A DNA stretch of 64,000 nt from Magnetospirillum aberrantis SpK. Its GTDB lineage: Bacteria; Pseudomonadota; Alphaproteobacteria; Rhodospirillales; Magnetospirillaceae. The notes beneath the pieces were generated by a model. It saw only the letters and a list, made by a program, of their open reading frames with translations. It ran no database searches and was not told the DNA's origin. How positions within the stretch are numbered: position 1 is the stretch's first letter; every line of letters begins with the position of its first letter. The position numbers and the translations under genes are program-made. Shown piece by piece: positions 9,836-17,572 of the stretch. The stretch lies in contig NZ_JAAIYP010000034.1 in the NCBI RefSeq assembly GCF_011022235.1, forward strand, positions 1-64,000, written 5' to 3'.

Positions 9836-9863
9836 AGCCGGCGAACCCGCCGCCGGCTTCTTT
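9836..9863 (+). terminator. Probable terminator of the LuxR-type gene
   Basis: AGCCGGCG (9836-9843) pairs perfectly with CGCCGGCT (9851-9858) across a 7-base loop, followed by TCTTT. It begins 37 bases after the stop codon at 9799. The T-tract is short, so efficiency is uncertain. Confidence 0.5.
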
Positions 9864-10168
9864 GGGCCGTACAAAGCGGTCTGACTGCTTCGGGACGAAT
9901 TGCGCGGGAAAGCTACCTCCGCTCAAGTTGCTGGTAGACACTCATCCACCAGCCCGGCCGAAGCGACCATTCGCAAGTTCTTCATATGGAGAGGATGTCA
10001 CCCTCAAGGACGAAGCTGGCGCGCTGCCGATCTTCATCGGAACGACCACCCTGGGCGCAAAACGGACCTGAAACATCAAATCGCTTTCATCGCGAGTCGG
10101 CTCAGTACCCGAACAGACGTGTCCAAGTCCGCCCTCTTCCGTCATTTCGCAAGCATCGCGCAAGCGAA
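9864..10168. other. Gene-free stretch of unclear origin
   Basis: About 300 bases between the LuxR-type terminator and the nrdJ terminator. Several short frames are open on both strands, the longest on the minus strand from ~10280 to 9942 (112 codons), but none has a clear ribosome-binding site and none matches a protein family I recognise. The stretch has a lower GC content than its neighbours. It may be a decayed insertion or an interspersed element. No RNA-gene motif was identified. Confidence 0.3.
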
Positions 10169-10197
10169 GGGCCGGTTCCTGGGGAAGGAACCGGCCC
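10169..10197 (-). terminator. Strong hairpin downstream of nrdJ
   Basis: GGGCCGGTTCCT (10169-10180) and AGGAACCGGCCC (10186-10197) form a perfect 12-bp stem with a 5-base loop. It lies 88 bases beyond the nrdJ stop. In the minus direction it is followed by TTCGCTTG rather than a long T run, so it may act as a terminator or as an mRNA 3' stabiliser. Confidence 0.55.
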
Positions 10198-10284
10198 GCT
10201 TGTTCGAGGGACCTAAGAGAGGAGAGAACGGTCCCCCGAGTCCCTTGCATGCGGCGGACCTGTCGGTTCGCCGCCTTCACCGGC

Positions 10285-13200
10285 TCACGAGCAGCCGGTG
10301 GTGCCGCCGCAGGTGTCGCATTTCAGGCAGGTGCCGTTGCGGACCAAGGTGAAGTTGCCGCATTCCGGGCAGGCGTCGCCCTCGTAGCCCTTCATGCGGG
10401 CGTGGCGGATCTGTTCGGCGCGGGCGTCGAACTCCAGGATGGCGGTTTCGGTGTCCACCTCGAGCGCCATCACCGGCTGGCTGATCGGGGTGGTGGTGGT
10501 GCCGGTCAGGTCGGCCGACAGGCCGGCATTAGTCGGCGCGCCGCCCTTCACCACCAAGAACTTGGACCGCACGTAACCCTTGGACGCGACCCGCTCGACC
10601 ACGGTGTTGAGCGCCGCCACGCCCTGGCCGCTTTGCGCCGCGCCCTTGCCCACGGTGTCGGGAGTCAGGTCGGCCGGCTCCACATGGGCCAGATCGTTGC
10701 GCGACAGGTAGGAAATGGCCAATTCGCGGAAAATGTAGTCCAGGATCGAGGTGGACATTTTGATGGTGTCGTTGCCCTCCACCATGCCCGACGGCTCGAA
10801 GCGGGTGAAGGTGAAGGCCTCGACGAATTCCTCGAGCGGCACGCCGTATTGCAGGCCGATGGACACGGCGATGGCGAAGTTGTTCATCATGGCGCGGAAG
10901 GCGGCACCTTCCTTGTGCATGTCGATGAAGATCTCGCCCAGCTTGCCGTCTTCGTATTCACCGGTGCGCAGGTAGACCTTGTGGCCGCCGACGATGGCCT
11001 TTTGGGTATAGCCCTTGCGACGATCGGGCAGCTTGCGCCGCGCCGCGGCGATGATGCGCTCGACCACATGTTCGGCCACGATCTCGGCCCGTGCCGCCAG
11101 CGGCGCCTCGGCGATGGCTTCTTCCAATTCGCCGGCGTCGTCGAGCACGGCGGCCTGAAGCGGCTGGCTGAGCTTTGAACCGTCGCGATAAAGCGCATTG
11201 GCTTTGAGGCCCAGGCGCCACGACAGCATGTAGGCGTTCTTGCAATCGTCGATGCTGGCCGAGTTCGGCATGTTGATGGTCTTGGAAATGGCGCCCGAGA
11301 TGAACGGCTGGGCGGCGGCCATCATGCGGATGTGGCTTTCCACCGACAGGAAGCGGGTGCCGATCTTGCCACAGGCGTTGGCGCAGTCGAACACCGGAAG
11401 ATGTTGGGCCTTGAGGAAGGGAGCACCTTCAAGGGTCATGGCGCCGCAGCAATAGGTGTTGGCGGCGTCGATCTCGGCACGCGAAAACCCGAGATGGGCC
11501 AGCATGTCGAAAGACAGGTCGTCCAGTCGGGCCGCCGGGATGCCCAGCGTGCCGACGCAGAAATCGGCGCCCAGGGTGTACTTGTTGAACACGAACTTGA
11601 TGTCGAAGGCCGATTCCAGGCTCTGTTCCAACCGTTCGAGCGTGGCGTCGTCGAAGCCCTTGGCCCGCAGGCGGTCATGGTTGACGCCGGGAGCGTTGCG
11701 CAGCGTGGCATGGCCGACCGCGTAGCGGATGATCTCGGCCACGTCGCTTTCGGAATAGCCGAGCGTGCGCAACGCCTCGGGCACCATGCGGTTGATGATC
11801 TTGAAATAGCCGCCGCCGGCCAGCTTCTTGAACTTCACCAGGGCGAAGTCGGGCTCGATGCCGGTGGTGTCGCAATCCATCACCAGACCGATGGTGCCGG
11901 TCGGGGCGACCACGGTGGCCTGGGCGTTGCGGAAACCATGCTTTTCACCCAGTTCCAGGGCGTTGTCCCAGGCCAGACGGGCGGCCGCCACCAAGGTAGC
12001 GTCGGGGCAGTTGTCGGCGTCCAGCGGCACCGGGTTGGTGGCCAGCCCTTCATAGCTGGAGGTCAGGCCATAGGCGGCGCGGCGATGGTTGCGGATCACC
12101 CGCAGCATGGAATCGCGGTTGGAAGAGAAGCCGGGGAAGGCGCCCAACTCGGATGCCATCTCGGCCGAGGTGACATAGGATTCGCCGGTCATCAGCGCGG
12201 TGATAGCGCCGATCAGGGCACGGCCCTTGTCGGAATCGTAGGGAATGCCCGAAGCCATCAACAGGCCGCCGACATTGGCGTAGCCCAGGCCCAGCGTGCG
12301 GAAGTCATAGGACAGCTGGGCGATCTTCTCGGACGGGAACTGGGCCATCAGCACCGAGATTTCCAGCACCATGGTCCACAGCCGGCAGGCGTGGCGGAAA
12401 CCCTCGATGTCGAAGTCGCCGTTGCGGTCGCGGAAGGTCAACAGGTTCAGGGATGCCAGATTGCAGGCGGTGTCGTCCAGGAACATGTATTCCGAGCACG
12501 GATTGGACGCATTGATGCGTCCCGATTCCGGGCAGGTGTGCCAGTCGTTGATGGTGGTGTCGAACTGGATACCCGGATCGGCGCAGGCCCAGGCGGCTTC
12601 GCCGATGTGTTCCCACAGGGCACGCGCCGGCAGGGTCTTCTTGACCACGCCGCTGGTACGGTGCTTGAGCACCCATTCCTGGTCCTCGATCACCGCGTTC
12701 AGGAAGTCGTCGGTGACACGCACGGTGTTGTTGGAATTCTGGCCCGATACGGTCAGGTAGGCCTCGGAATCCCAGTCGGTGTTGAGCACCGGGAACTCGA
12801 TCTCGTCATATCCCTGGCGGGCGAATTGGATCACGCGCTGGATATAGTTTTCCGGGATCATCACCGCGCGGGCGGCCAGGATGGCCTTGCGCAGCTTTTT
12901 ATTCTGCTTGGGGTCGAAGCGGGATTCGCTGTCGGCGTCGCCGTCCCACTGGTTGCAGGCGGCCATGACCTCGGCCAGATGCTTGCTCGCCAGCTTGGAG
13001 CCGGTGACCAGGGCGGCCACCTTCTGCTCTTCCTTGACCTTCCAGTTGATGAATTCCTCGATGTCGGGGTGGTCCACGTCCACCACCACCATCTTGGCGG
13101 CGCGGCGCGTGGTGCCGCCCGACTTGATGGCGCCGGCCGCGCGGTCTCCGATCTTGAGGAAGCTCATCAGGCCCGAGGACTTGCCGCCGCCCGACAGCCG

Positions 13201-13929
13201 TTCACCGACGCCGCGCAGCTTCGAGAAGTTGGTGCCGGTGCCCGACCCGTACTTGAACAGGCGCGCCTCGCGCACCCACAGGTCCATGATGCCGCCTTCG
13301 TTCACCAGATCGTCCTCGATGGACTGGATGAAGCAGGCGTGCGGCTGCGGATGCTCATAGGCCGATTTGGAACGGACCAGCTTGCCGGTCTTGAAATCCA
13401 CGTAGGAATGGCCCTGGCCGGGACCGTCGATGCCATAGGCCCAATGCAGGCCGGTGTTGAACCATTGCGGAGAGTTGGGGGCGCCCATCTGGGCGGCCAG
13501 CATATGGGCCATCTCGTCACGGAAGGCGCGGGCGTCGTCGTCGGACGCGAAATAGCCGCCCTTCCAACCCCAATAGGTCCAGGTTCCGGCCAGACGGTCG
13601 AACACCTGACGGGCGCTGTTTTCGCCGACCAAACGCTCGCTCTCGGGCAGTTCGGACAGGGCGGCGGCGTCGGGCTCGTGCCGTTGCAGCCATTCGGGGA
13701 CGCCCTTTTCCGCGACGCGCTTCAGGCGCGCCGGCACACCGGCCTTGCGGAAATATTTCTGTGCCAGCACGTCACAGGCCACCTGCGACCAATCGGCGGG
13801 GACTTCGATGTCGTTGGCGGAAAACACCACCGAGCCGTCGGGATTGCGAATCTCGCTCGACGTGGTGCGGAATTCGAGGCCGCTGTAAGCGGTTTCCCCG
13901 GCCTTGGTGAAGTGACGCTGGACGCGCAT
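10285..13929 (-). CDS. nrdJ: Adenosylcobalamin-dependent (class II) ribonucleoside-diphosphate reductase
   Basis: A 1214-residue class II ribonucleotide reductase, which makes deoxyribonucleotides in the cytoplasm with or without oxygen using coenzyme B12. Visible markers include [21 protein letters not shown] (split here for length: NPCSEY then [12 protein letters not shown]), [12 protein letters not shown] and [19 protein letters not shown]. The C-terminus has the Cys-rich end [10 protein letters not shown]...CLKCDTCGG typical of the long form and likely metal-binding. Start 13929 has GAGGGGAA upstream. It is transcribed alone, divergent from the NDUFA12 gene. Candidate NrdR boxes overlap its probable promoter, which would link expression to the cell's nucleotide status. 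Assignment is secure. Confidence 0.96.
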   Translation of the reverse strand: MRVQRHFTKAGETAYSGLEFRTTSSEIRNPDGSVVFSANDIEVPADWSQVACDVLAQKYFRKAGVPARLKRVAEKGVPEWLQRHEPDAAALSELPESERLVGENSARQVFDRLAGTWTYWGWKGGYFASDDDARAFRDEMAHMLAAQMGAPNSPQWFNTGLHWAYGIDGPGQGHSYVDFKTGKLVRSKSAYEHPQPHACFIQSIEDDLVNEGGIMDLWVREARLFKYGSGTGTNFSKLRGVGERLSGGGKSSGLMSFLKIGDRAAGAIKSGGTTRRAAKMVVVDVDHPDIEEFINWKVKEEQKVAALVTGSKLASKHLAEVMAACNQWDGDADSESRFDPKQNKKLRKAILAARAVMIPENYIQRVIQFARQGYDEIEFPVLNTDWDSEAYLTVSGQNSNNTVRVTDDFLNAVIEDQEWVLKHRTSGVVKKTLPARALWEHIGEAAWACADPGIQFDTTINDWHTCPESGRINASNPCSEYMFLDDTACNLASLNLLTFRDRNGDFDIEGFRHACRLWTMVLEISVLMAQFPSEKIAQLSYDFRTLGLGYANVGGLLMASGIPYDSDKGRALIGAITALMTGESYVTSAEMASELGAFPGFSSNRDSMLRVIRNHRRAAYGLTSSYEGLATNPVPLDADNCPDATLVAAARLAWDNALELGEKHGFRNAQATVVAPTGTIGLVMDCDTTGIEPDFALVKFKKLAGGGYFKIINRMVPEALRTLGYSESDVAEIIRYAVGHATLRNAPGVNHDRLRAKGFDDATLERLEQSLESAFDIKFVFNKYTLGADFCVGTLGIPAARLDDLSFDMLAHLGFSRAEIDAANTYCCGAMTLEGAPFLKAQHLPVFDCANACGKIGTRFLSVESHIRMMAAAQPFISGAISKTINMPNSASIDDCKNAYMLSWRLGLKANALYRDGSKLSQPLQAAVLDDAGELEEAIAEAPLAARAEIVAEHVVERIIAAARRKLPDRRKGYTQKAIVGGHKVYLRTGEYEDGKLGEIFIDMHKEGAAFRAMMNNFAIAVSIGLQYGVPLEEFVEAFTFTRFEPSGMVEGNDTIKMSTSILDYIFRELAISYLSRNDLAHVEPADLTPDTVGKGAAQSGQGVAALNTVVERVASKGYVRSKFLVVKGGAPTNAGLSADLTGTTTTPISQPVMALEVDTETAILEFDARAEQIRHARMKGYEGDACPECGNFTLVRNGTCLKCDTCGGTTGCS

Positions 13930-14022
13930 TGGTTCCCCTCTTCGAAACGGTCGGCCTGTGGCGATGCCGGTGGCGACAGCCGGAACCGAGGAATCCCCAT
14001 TCCCTCCAGGTTCAGCCTAGCC

Positions 14023-14038
14023 ACACAAGATGTGGTGG
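14023..14038 (-). promoter_or_regulatory. Possible third NrdR-like box
   Basis: ACACAAGATGTGGTGG matches about 12 of 16 consensus positions and sits inside the palindrome CCACA-N5-TGTGG (14021-14035). Its start is 62 bases, close to six helical turns, from the box at 14085. It lies in the presumed nrdJ leader. Confidence 0.3.
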
Positions 14039-14084
14039 CTCGCCTCCAGACGACGCGCAGGTTATGCCAGGGGCGTTACAGGAT

Positions 14085-14132
14085 CAACAAGATTTTGTCC
14101 CGATTTTGTAAACGGAACACATTATATAGTTA
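14085..14132 (-). promoter_or_regulatory. Candidate tandem NrdR boxes and nrdJ promoter
   Basis: ACACATTATATAGTTA at 14117-14132 matches the NrdR box consensus (ACACwATATATwGTGT) at about 13 of 16 positions. A weaker box, CAACAAGATTTTGTCC, begins at 14085, exactly 32 bases away, the spacing usual for paired NrdR boxes. On the minus strand the first box contains TATAAT, a good -10 element for nrdJ. A third, partial match lies at 14023-14038. The rest of the 329-base divergent region 13930-14258 shows no gene. Confidence 0.5.
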
Positions 14133-14258
14133 CAAAAAATACGGTGTTTTAAACGTATGCCGACGGATGCGAAGGCACCTCTGGACGCGTGGCCCCGCAT
14201 TTGCCATAGTCCCGCCCTGCAATCGCCAATCGCCACCCTCTGAAAGAGCGGGGAAAAG

Positions 14259-14609
14259 ATGACCAGCTTCGGCACCCTGATGTATACCTGGGCCAAGGGC
14301 CGCCTGGTGGGCACCGACACCAAGGGCAACCGTTATTACACCGAGCGTTCCGCCGCCAAGAACCGCCGCACCAAGCGTTGGGTGATCTTCAACGGTCCGG
14401 CCGAGGCCTCGACCATTCCGTCGGAATGGCACGCCTGGCTGCATTACACCGCGGACAAGCCGTTGACCGACATGCCGCGCCAGCCCTGGCAAAAGCCGCA
14501 CGAGGCCAACGCCACCGGTTCCGCCGGCGCCTATTTGCCGCCGGGTCACGACCTGCGTGGTGGCCAGCGCGAGCGTGCCGCCGGCGATTACGAGGCTTGG
14601 CAGCCCTGA
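14259..14609 (+). CDS. NADH:ubiquinone oxidoreductase accessory subunit, NDUFA12 family
   Basis: A 116-residue protein of the NDUFA12 (B17.2) family, an accessory subunit of respiratory complex I found in mitochondria and alphaproteobacteria. The signature is clear: LVGTDTKGNRYYTE near the N-terminus, RRTKRWVIFNGPAEASTIPSEWHAWLH in the middle (residues ~36-62) and PHEANATGSAGAYLPPGH near the end. No signal peptide or membrane helix is present, as expected for a peripheral matrix-side subunit. Shine-Dalgarno GGGGAAAAG precedes the ATG. It heads a plus-strand run with two MCE-domain genes; NDUFA12 beside an mlaD gene and a DUF2155 gene is a recurrent alphaproteobacterial arrangement. Main complex I genes are not in the window. 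Confidence 0.93.
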   Translation: MTSFGTLMYTWAKGRLVGTDTKGNRYYTERSAAKNRRTKRWVIFNGPAEASTIPSEWHAWLHYTADKPLTDMPRQPWQKPHEANATGSAGAYLPPGHDLRGGQRERAAGDYEAWQP

Positions 14610-14629
14610 GTTCCAAGGGGCGGGAGACA

Positions 14630-15133
14630 ATGTCCATGGTCACCAAGGGCGGATACCGCGACACTGTTCTGGGCGCCACCGTCGTCCTGACGGCAGCCGT
14701 CCTGTTGGGCTTGGTCTACGCCAAGGACGACCGGCCCGAACAAGGGGAAACCGATGGCTACATCCTGACGGCGCTGTTCAAGCGCGCCGACGGGATCAGT
14801 GTCGGTTCCCTGGTCCGCCTGTCCGGGGTCAACGTCGGCAAGGTGGTGGACCAGAAACTTGCCCCCGATTATCGCGCCCGTCTGACCTTGCATATGGAGC
14901 AAGGGGTCGAGGTGACCGCCGACACGGCCGCCGTCATCCAGACCGACGGGCTTTTGGGCGCGAAATACATCGAGCTCAAGCCCGGCGGCGACGAACGCAT
15001 GCTGGAGCCGGGACAGGAGATCGCCTTCACCCAGGACGCCATGGTCCTTGAGGAATTGGTGGGCATGATCATCGAGCAGGCCAAGGCCAAGCGCGGCTAT
15101 GCCGGCAAGCCGGTGCCGTCGCTTACCGAATAG
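14630..15133 (+). CDS. mlaD: MlaD/MCE-domain outer-membrane lipid asymmetry protein (first copy)
   Basis: A 168-residue membrane-anchored periplasmic protein with one N-terminal helix (TVLGATVVLTAAVLLGLVYA, residues ~13-32) and an MCE domain (ILTALFKRADGISVGSLVRLSGVNVGKV, then TDGLLGAKYIELKPGG). MlaD proteins form a hexameric ring bound to an MlaE-MlaF transporter and move phospholipids between membranes. Start 14630 is chosen because the purine-rich GGGGCGGGAG lies just upstream; ATG 14636 is an alternative. It follows the NDUFA12 gene by 20 bases and precedes a second MCE gene by 27. No mlaE, mlaF or mlaB is nearby, so the ATPase must be encoded elsewhere. Confidence 0.85.
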   Translation: MSMVTKGGYRDTVLGATVVLTAAVLLGLVYAKDDRPEQGETDGYILTALFKRADGISVGSLVRLSGVNVGKVVDQKLAPDYRARLTLHMEQGVEVTADTAAVIQTDGLLGAKYIELKPGGDERMLEPGQEIAFTQDAMVLEELVGMIIEQAKAKRGYAGKPVPSLTE

Positions 15134-15160
15134 GCGAGCGCGAGAAGAGGTCTAGAAAAC

Positions 15161-15667
15161 ATGGGACGTAATCTCATCGAGACGATCATGGGCGCGGTGG
15201 TGTTGGCGGTTGCCGGCTTCTTCCTGGCCTTCGCCTATAACCATGCCGATCTCAAGCAGGTTGCGGGTTACGGCCTCAGCGCCCAGTTCGCCAGCATCGG
15301 CGGGTTGGAGGATGGTTCGGACGTCCGCATCAATGGAATCAAAGTGGGGACCGTCGCCAGTCATCAGCTTGACCCGGTGACCTTCAACGCCGTTCTGCAT
15401 CTGACCATCATGCCGGAAATCCGTCTTCCCACCGACACGGTGGCGACCATCGCCAGCGACGGTCTGTTGGGCGGCAAGTTCCTGAAACTGGAACCAGGCC
15501 GGGCGACCGGGCGGATCGAGGACGGCGGCACCATCACCAAGACCCGGGATTTCAAGTCCATCGAGGAAATGGTGGGCGAGTTGATCTTCCTGGCGACCTC
15601 GGACGCACCACCGGCGGCGGGAACCGCCAAGCCGGCGGCTCCCACGGTTCCGGCCGAGGAACAGTAA
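15161..15667 (+). CDS. mlaD: MlaD/MCE-domain outer-membrane lipid asymmetry protein (second copy)
   Basis: A 168-residue protein with the same plan as its upstream neighbour: one N-terminal helix (IMGAVVLAVAGFFLAFAY), a single MCE domain (SAQFASIGGLEDGSDVRING, then SDGLLGGKFLKLEPG) and a C-terminal Ala/Pro-rich tail. The two are only distantly similar outside the MCE core, so this is an old pair rather than a recent duplication. The motif order and length match canonical MlaD well. GAAGAGG precedes the ATG. Two adjacent single-MCE proteins raise the possibility of a mixed ring (inference). Confidence 0.87.
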   Translation: MGRNLIETIMGAVVLAVAGFFLAFAYNHADLKQVAGYGLSAQFASIGGLEDGSDVRINGIKVGTVASHQLDPVTFNAVLHLTIMPEIRLPTDTVATIASDGLLGGKFLKLEPGRATGRIEDGGTITKTRDFKSIEEMVGELIFLATSDAPPAAGTAKPAAPTVPAEEQ

Positions 15668-15674
15668 GCAACTT

Positions 15675-16160
15675 TTAGAACAAGGACGCGCCGCCCGGCC
15701 ATGCCAAGGCAGGAATGACCGGGCAATCCTTGCCGCCCTGGTTGTTTTTGCCGGTCTGTTGGGTGGCGGCCAGAACGGATTGGCTTTGTCCGTCCTGTTG
15801 CTGTTGCTGCTTGGCCTGTTCCTCCTGGACGCGCTTGTCCACTTCCTCTTGGATCTTCTGCTCCAGGATCTGTTGCATGACCGGGGACAGTTTGGCCATG
15901 GAATCGTCGTCCACGCCCATTTCCGCCATGATCTGCTCACGCAACTTTTCCTTGAGCTTTTCCAATTGGGTGTCGCGAACCCAGGCACTGAAGCCTTTCT
16001 CCTTGATGGCGTCCATTTCGCTGGCGCGGGCTTGTTCTGCGGCCTCTTTTTTCTGCGCGGCCTCAAGTGCCGCGTCGAAGCCGCTGGCGGTGGTCGTGGC
16101 GCCGACGGCAACCGCTGCCGAACCGGTGGTCGCCGTTTGGTTCGAGAGGGGATCGATCAT
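15675..16160 (-). CDS. Hypothetical coiled-coil protein, Gln-rich C-terminus
   Basis: A 161-residue protein without a recognised family. Residues ~30-125 are strongly helical and charged (KEKGFSAWVRDTQLEKLKEKL, split by its ends, then EEVDKRVQEEQAKQQQQQ), consistent with a coiled coil. No signal peptide or membrane segment is visible. The last 16 residues (CPVIPALAWPGGASLF) differ in character from the rest and are encoded by a DNA hairpin at 15694-15723, which suggests extension of the frame into a small palindromic repeat. It lies antisense between the mlaD pair and the lipoprotein gene, ending 7 bases from the convergent mlaD stop. AGGAG lies 11 bases before the ATG. Confidence 0.65.
   Translation of the reverse strand: MIDPLSNQTATTGSAAVAVGATTTASGFDAALEAAQKKEAAEQARASEMDAIKEKGFSAWVRDTQLEKLKEKLREQIMAEMGVDDDSMAKLSPVMQQILEQKIQEEVDKRVQEEQAKQQQQQDGQSQSVLAATQQTGKNNQGGKDCPVIPALAWPGGASLF
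15694..15723. repeat. Palindromic element at the mlaD/coiled-coil convergence
   Basis: CCCGGCCATGCC and GGC-AGGA-ATGACCGGG can fold into a hairpin with one mismatch and one bulge. It lies 27 bases past the second mlaD stop and inside the 3' end of the opposing gene. It may serve as a terminator for the plus-strand run, though it lacks a T-tract. Confidence 0.4.
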
Positions 16161-16234
16161 CGCAGGTCTAGCTCCTGGTGGTACTTGCGGGTAATTTCTG
16201 CAAGAGTCGCGCCAGAGCGAAACGGAGGACGCGC

Positions 16235-16474
16235 GTGAAAGCCATCGTTGTGCTGTGTTGTCTGGCTTTGGCCGGCTGTGTCGAGGTATCCCGGTTCAAG
16301 GATGCCGGGGGCGATCTCTATTACGCGGATTGCGACAACCCGATTCGTCTGCAAAGCTGCCGTTCCGCGCTGGAATCCACCTGCCCGGCCGGGTACGATT
16401 TCGTTCGGACCAATACCCGCGATGACGGCGGGAAAACGGTCTACACCAATTCTGGATTCTTTCGATGCCGTTGA
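16235..16474 (+). CDS. Small putative lipoprotein (GTG start)
   Basis: A 79-residue protein read from a GTG at 16235, chosen because CGGAGGA lies 5 bases upstream and the protein then starts with a compact lipoprotein signal (VKAIVVLCCLALAGC). The lipobox LAGC places the acylated cysteine at about residue 15. The mature part holds six further cysteines in a short span (DCDNPIRLQSC, STCPAG, FRC), suggesting disulfides in the periplasm. No family is recognised. Its stop overlaps the start of the DUF2155 gene by 10 bases, so the two are translationally coupled. Confidence 0.7.
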   Translation: MKAIVVLCCLALAGCVEVSRFKDAGGDLYYADCDNPIRLQSCRSALESTCPAGYDFVRTNTRDDGGKTVYTNSGFFRCR

Positions 16475-16854
16475 CCCGTTTGCGTTTTCCGTTTCTTGCC
16501 TTGACCCTTGGCGTGGGCGTGCCGTTTGTCGCCGCCGCGCAGGGGGCGCCGGACCTGTCGATGGATGTGGCGGTCTTGCAGGGATTGGACAAGGTGACCG
16601 CCCATGTGGTCACCATCGAGGCCCCGGTCGGCCAGCCGGTGCGGTTCGGCACGCTTGAGATCATCGCCCGTTCGTGCAAGAAGCGCCGGCCCGAGGAAAA
16701 CCCGGAAAGCGCGGCTTTCCTCGACATCTGGGAGTTGCGTCCCAACCAACCGGCGCAAAGCCTGTTCCGGGGCTGGATGTTCGCCTCCAGCCCGGCGCTG
16801 TCGGCCATGGAACACCCGGTCTACGACATCCGCGTCCTTGACTGCGAACAGTGA
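16465..16854 (+). CDS. DUF2155 family periplasmic protein
   Basis: A 129-residue secreted protein. A signal peptide (LRFPFLALTLGVGVPFVAAAQG, cited by its ends) is cleaved near residue 26. The mature part has the DUF2155 pattern: VAVLQGLDKVTAHVVTIEAP, RFGTLEIIARSCKKRRPEE, AAFLDIWEL and FRGWMFASSPALSAMEHPVYDIRVLDC. Function is unknown; the family is widespread in alphaproteobacteria and usually found near NDUFA12, mlaD and aat, as here. Two conserved cysteines (in ARSCKKR and VLDCE) could form a disulfide. The stop abuts the aat stop codon in TGATCA. Confidence 0.88.
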   Translation: MPLTRLRFPFLALTLGVGVPFVAAAQGAPDLSMDVAVLQGLDKVTAHVVTIEAPVGQPVRFGTLEIIARSCKKRRPEENPESAAFLDIWELRPNQPAQSLFRGWMFASSPALSAMEHPVYDIRVLDCEQ

Positions 16855-17499
16855 TCAGCCGGCGGCGATGCTGTCCGGGATGGCGTGGCGCCAGTCCACG
16901 GTTTCTCGGGGAAACACTGTCGGAACCGCCACCGCTGCGGCCAACAGGTCGCGGTAGCGTTCGCGCGGGATCTCCACCGCCCCGAAACGGGTCAGATGGT
17001 CGGTGATGAACTGAGTGTCGAGCAACGCATATCCCGCCGTCCTGAGCCGCGCCACCAAATCCACCAGCGCGACTTTCGAGGCGTCGGTCTCGCGGCTGAA
17101 CATGCTTTCGCCGAAAAACGCCGATCCCAGCGCTAGCCCGTAAAGACCGCCGACCAAGCGTCCGTCCCGCCAACTCTCCACTGAATGGGCCAGTCCCAAA
17201 CGGTGCAGTTCAACGAACAGGCTGACGATTTCGTCGTTGATCCAGGTTTCCGTGCGGTCCGCCGTGTTTTCCGCACATGTTTCCATGACCGTTTCGAAAG
17301 CCGTGTCGACGCGAATATCGAACGTTCCGCGCTTTAACGTCTTTTTCAACGAGCGTGGCACATGGAAGGCGTCGAGCGGCAAGATTCCGCGCTGTTCCGG
17401 GTCGATCCAGTACAGGTGGCGGTCGTGACGCGACCGGGCCATGGGAAAGATGCCCATGGCATAGGCGCGCAACAGCAAGTCACAGGTCAAGGGGCGCAT
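16855..17499 (-). CDS. aat: Leucyl/phenylalanyl-tRNA--protein transferase
   Basis: A 214-residue enzyme that adds Leu or Phe from aminoacyl-tRNA to the N-terminus of proteins starting with Arg or Lys, marking them for ClpAP through the N-degron pathway. Conserved motifs are MGIFPMA, WIDPEQRGILPLDAFHVPRSLKKTL (cited by ends), ETWINDEIVSLFVELHRLGLAHSVESW (ends) and GGLYGLALGSAFFGESMFSR, then LDTQFITDHLTRFGAVEIPR. Length fits the family. It is convergent with the DUF2155 gene, sharing TGATCA across the two stops. Cytoplasmic. Confidence 0.95.
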   Translation of the reverse strand: MRPLTCDLLLRAYAMGIFPMARSRHDRHLYWIDPEQRGILPLDAFHVPRSLKKTLKRGTFDIRVDTAFETVMETCAENTADRTETWINDEIVSLFVELHRLGLAHSVESWRDGRLVGGLYGLALGSAFFGESMFSRETDASKVALVDLVARLRTAGYALLDTQFITDHLTRFGAVEIPRERYRDLLAAAVAVPTVFPRETVDWRHAIPDSIAAG

Positions 17500-17572
17500 G
17501 AGGTGCGTTTCCGTCCATCAACCCTGGATAGCTATTACGCCAGCAAAACGCGGGCCGCCAGGACAAAAATGC

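Noticed and set aside
13930-14258. Cobalamin riboswitch before nrdJ
   Set aside because: B12-dependent enzymes can have one upstream, but no B12-box-like sequence is visible here; NrdR-like boxes explain the region better.
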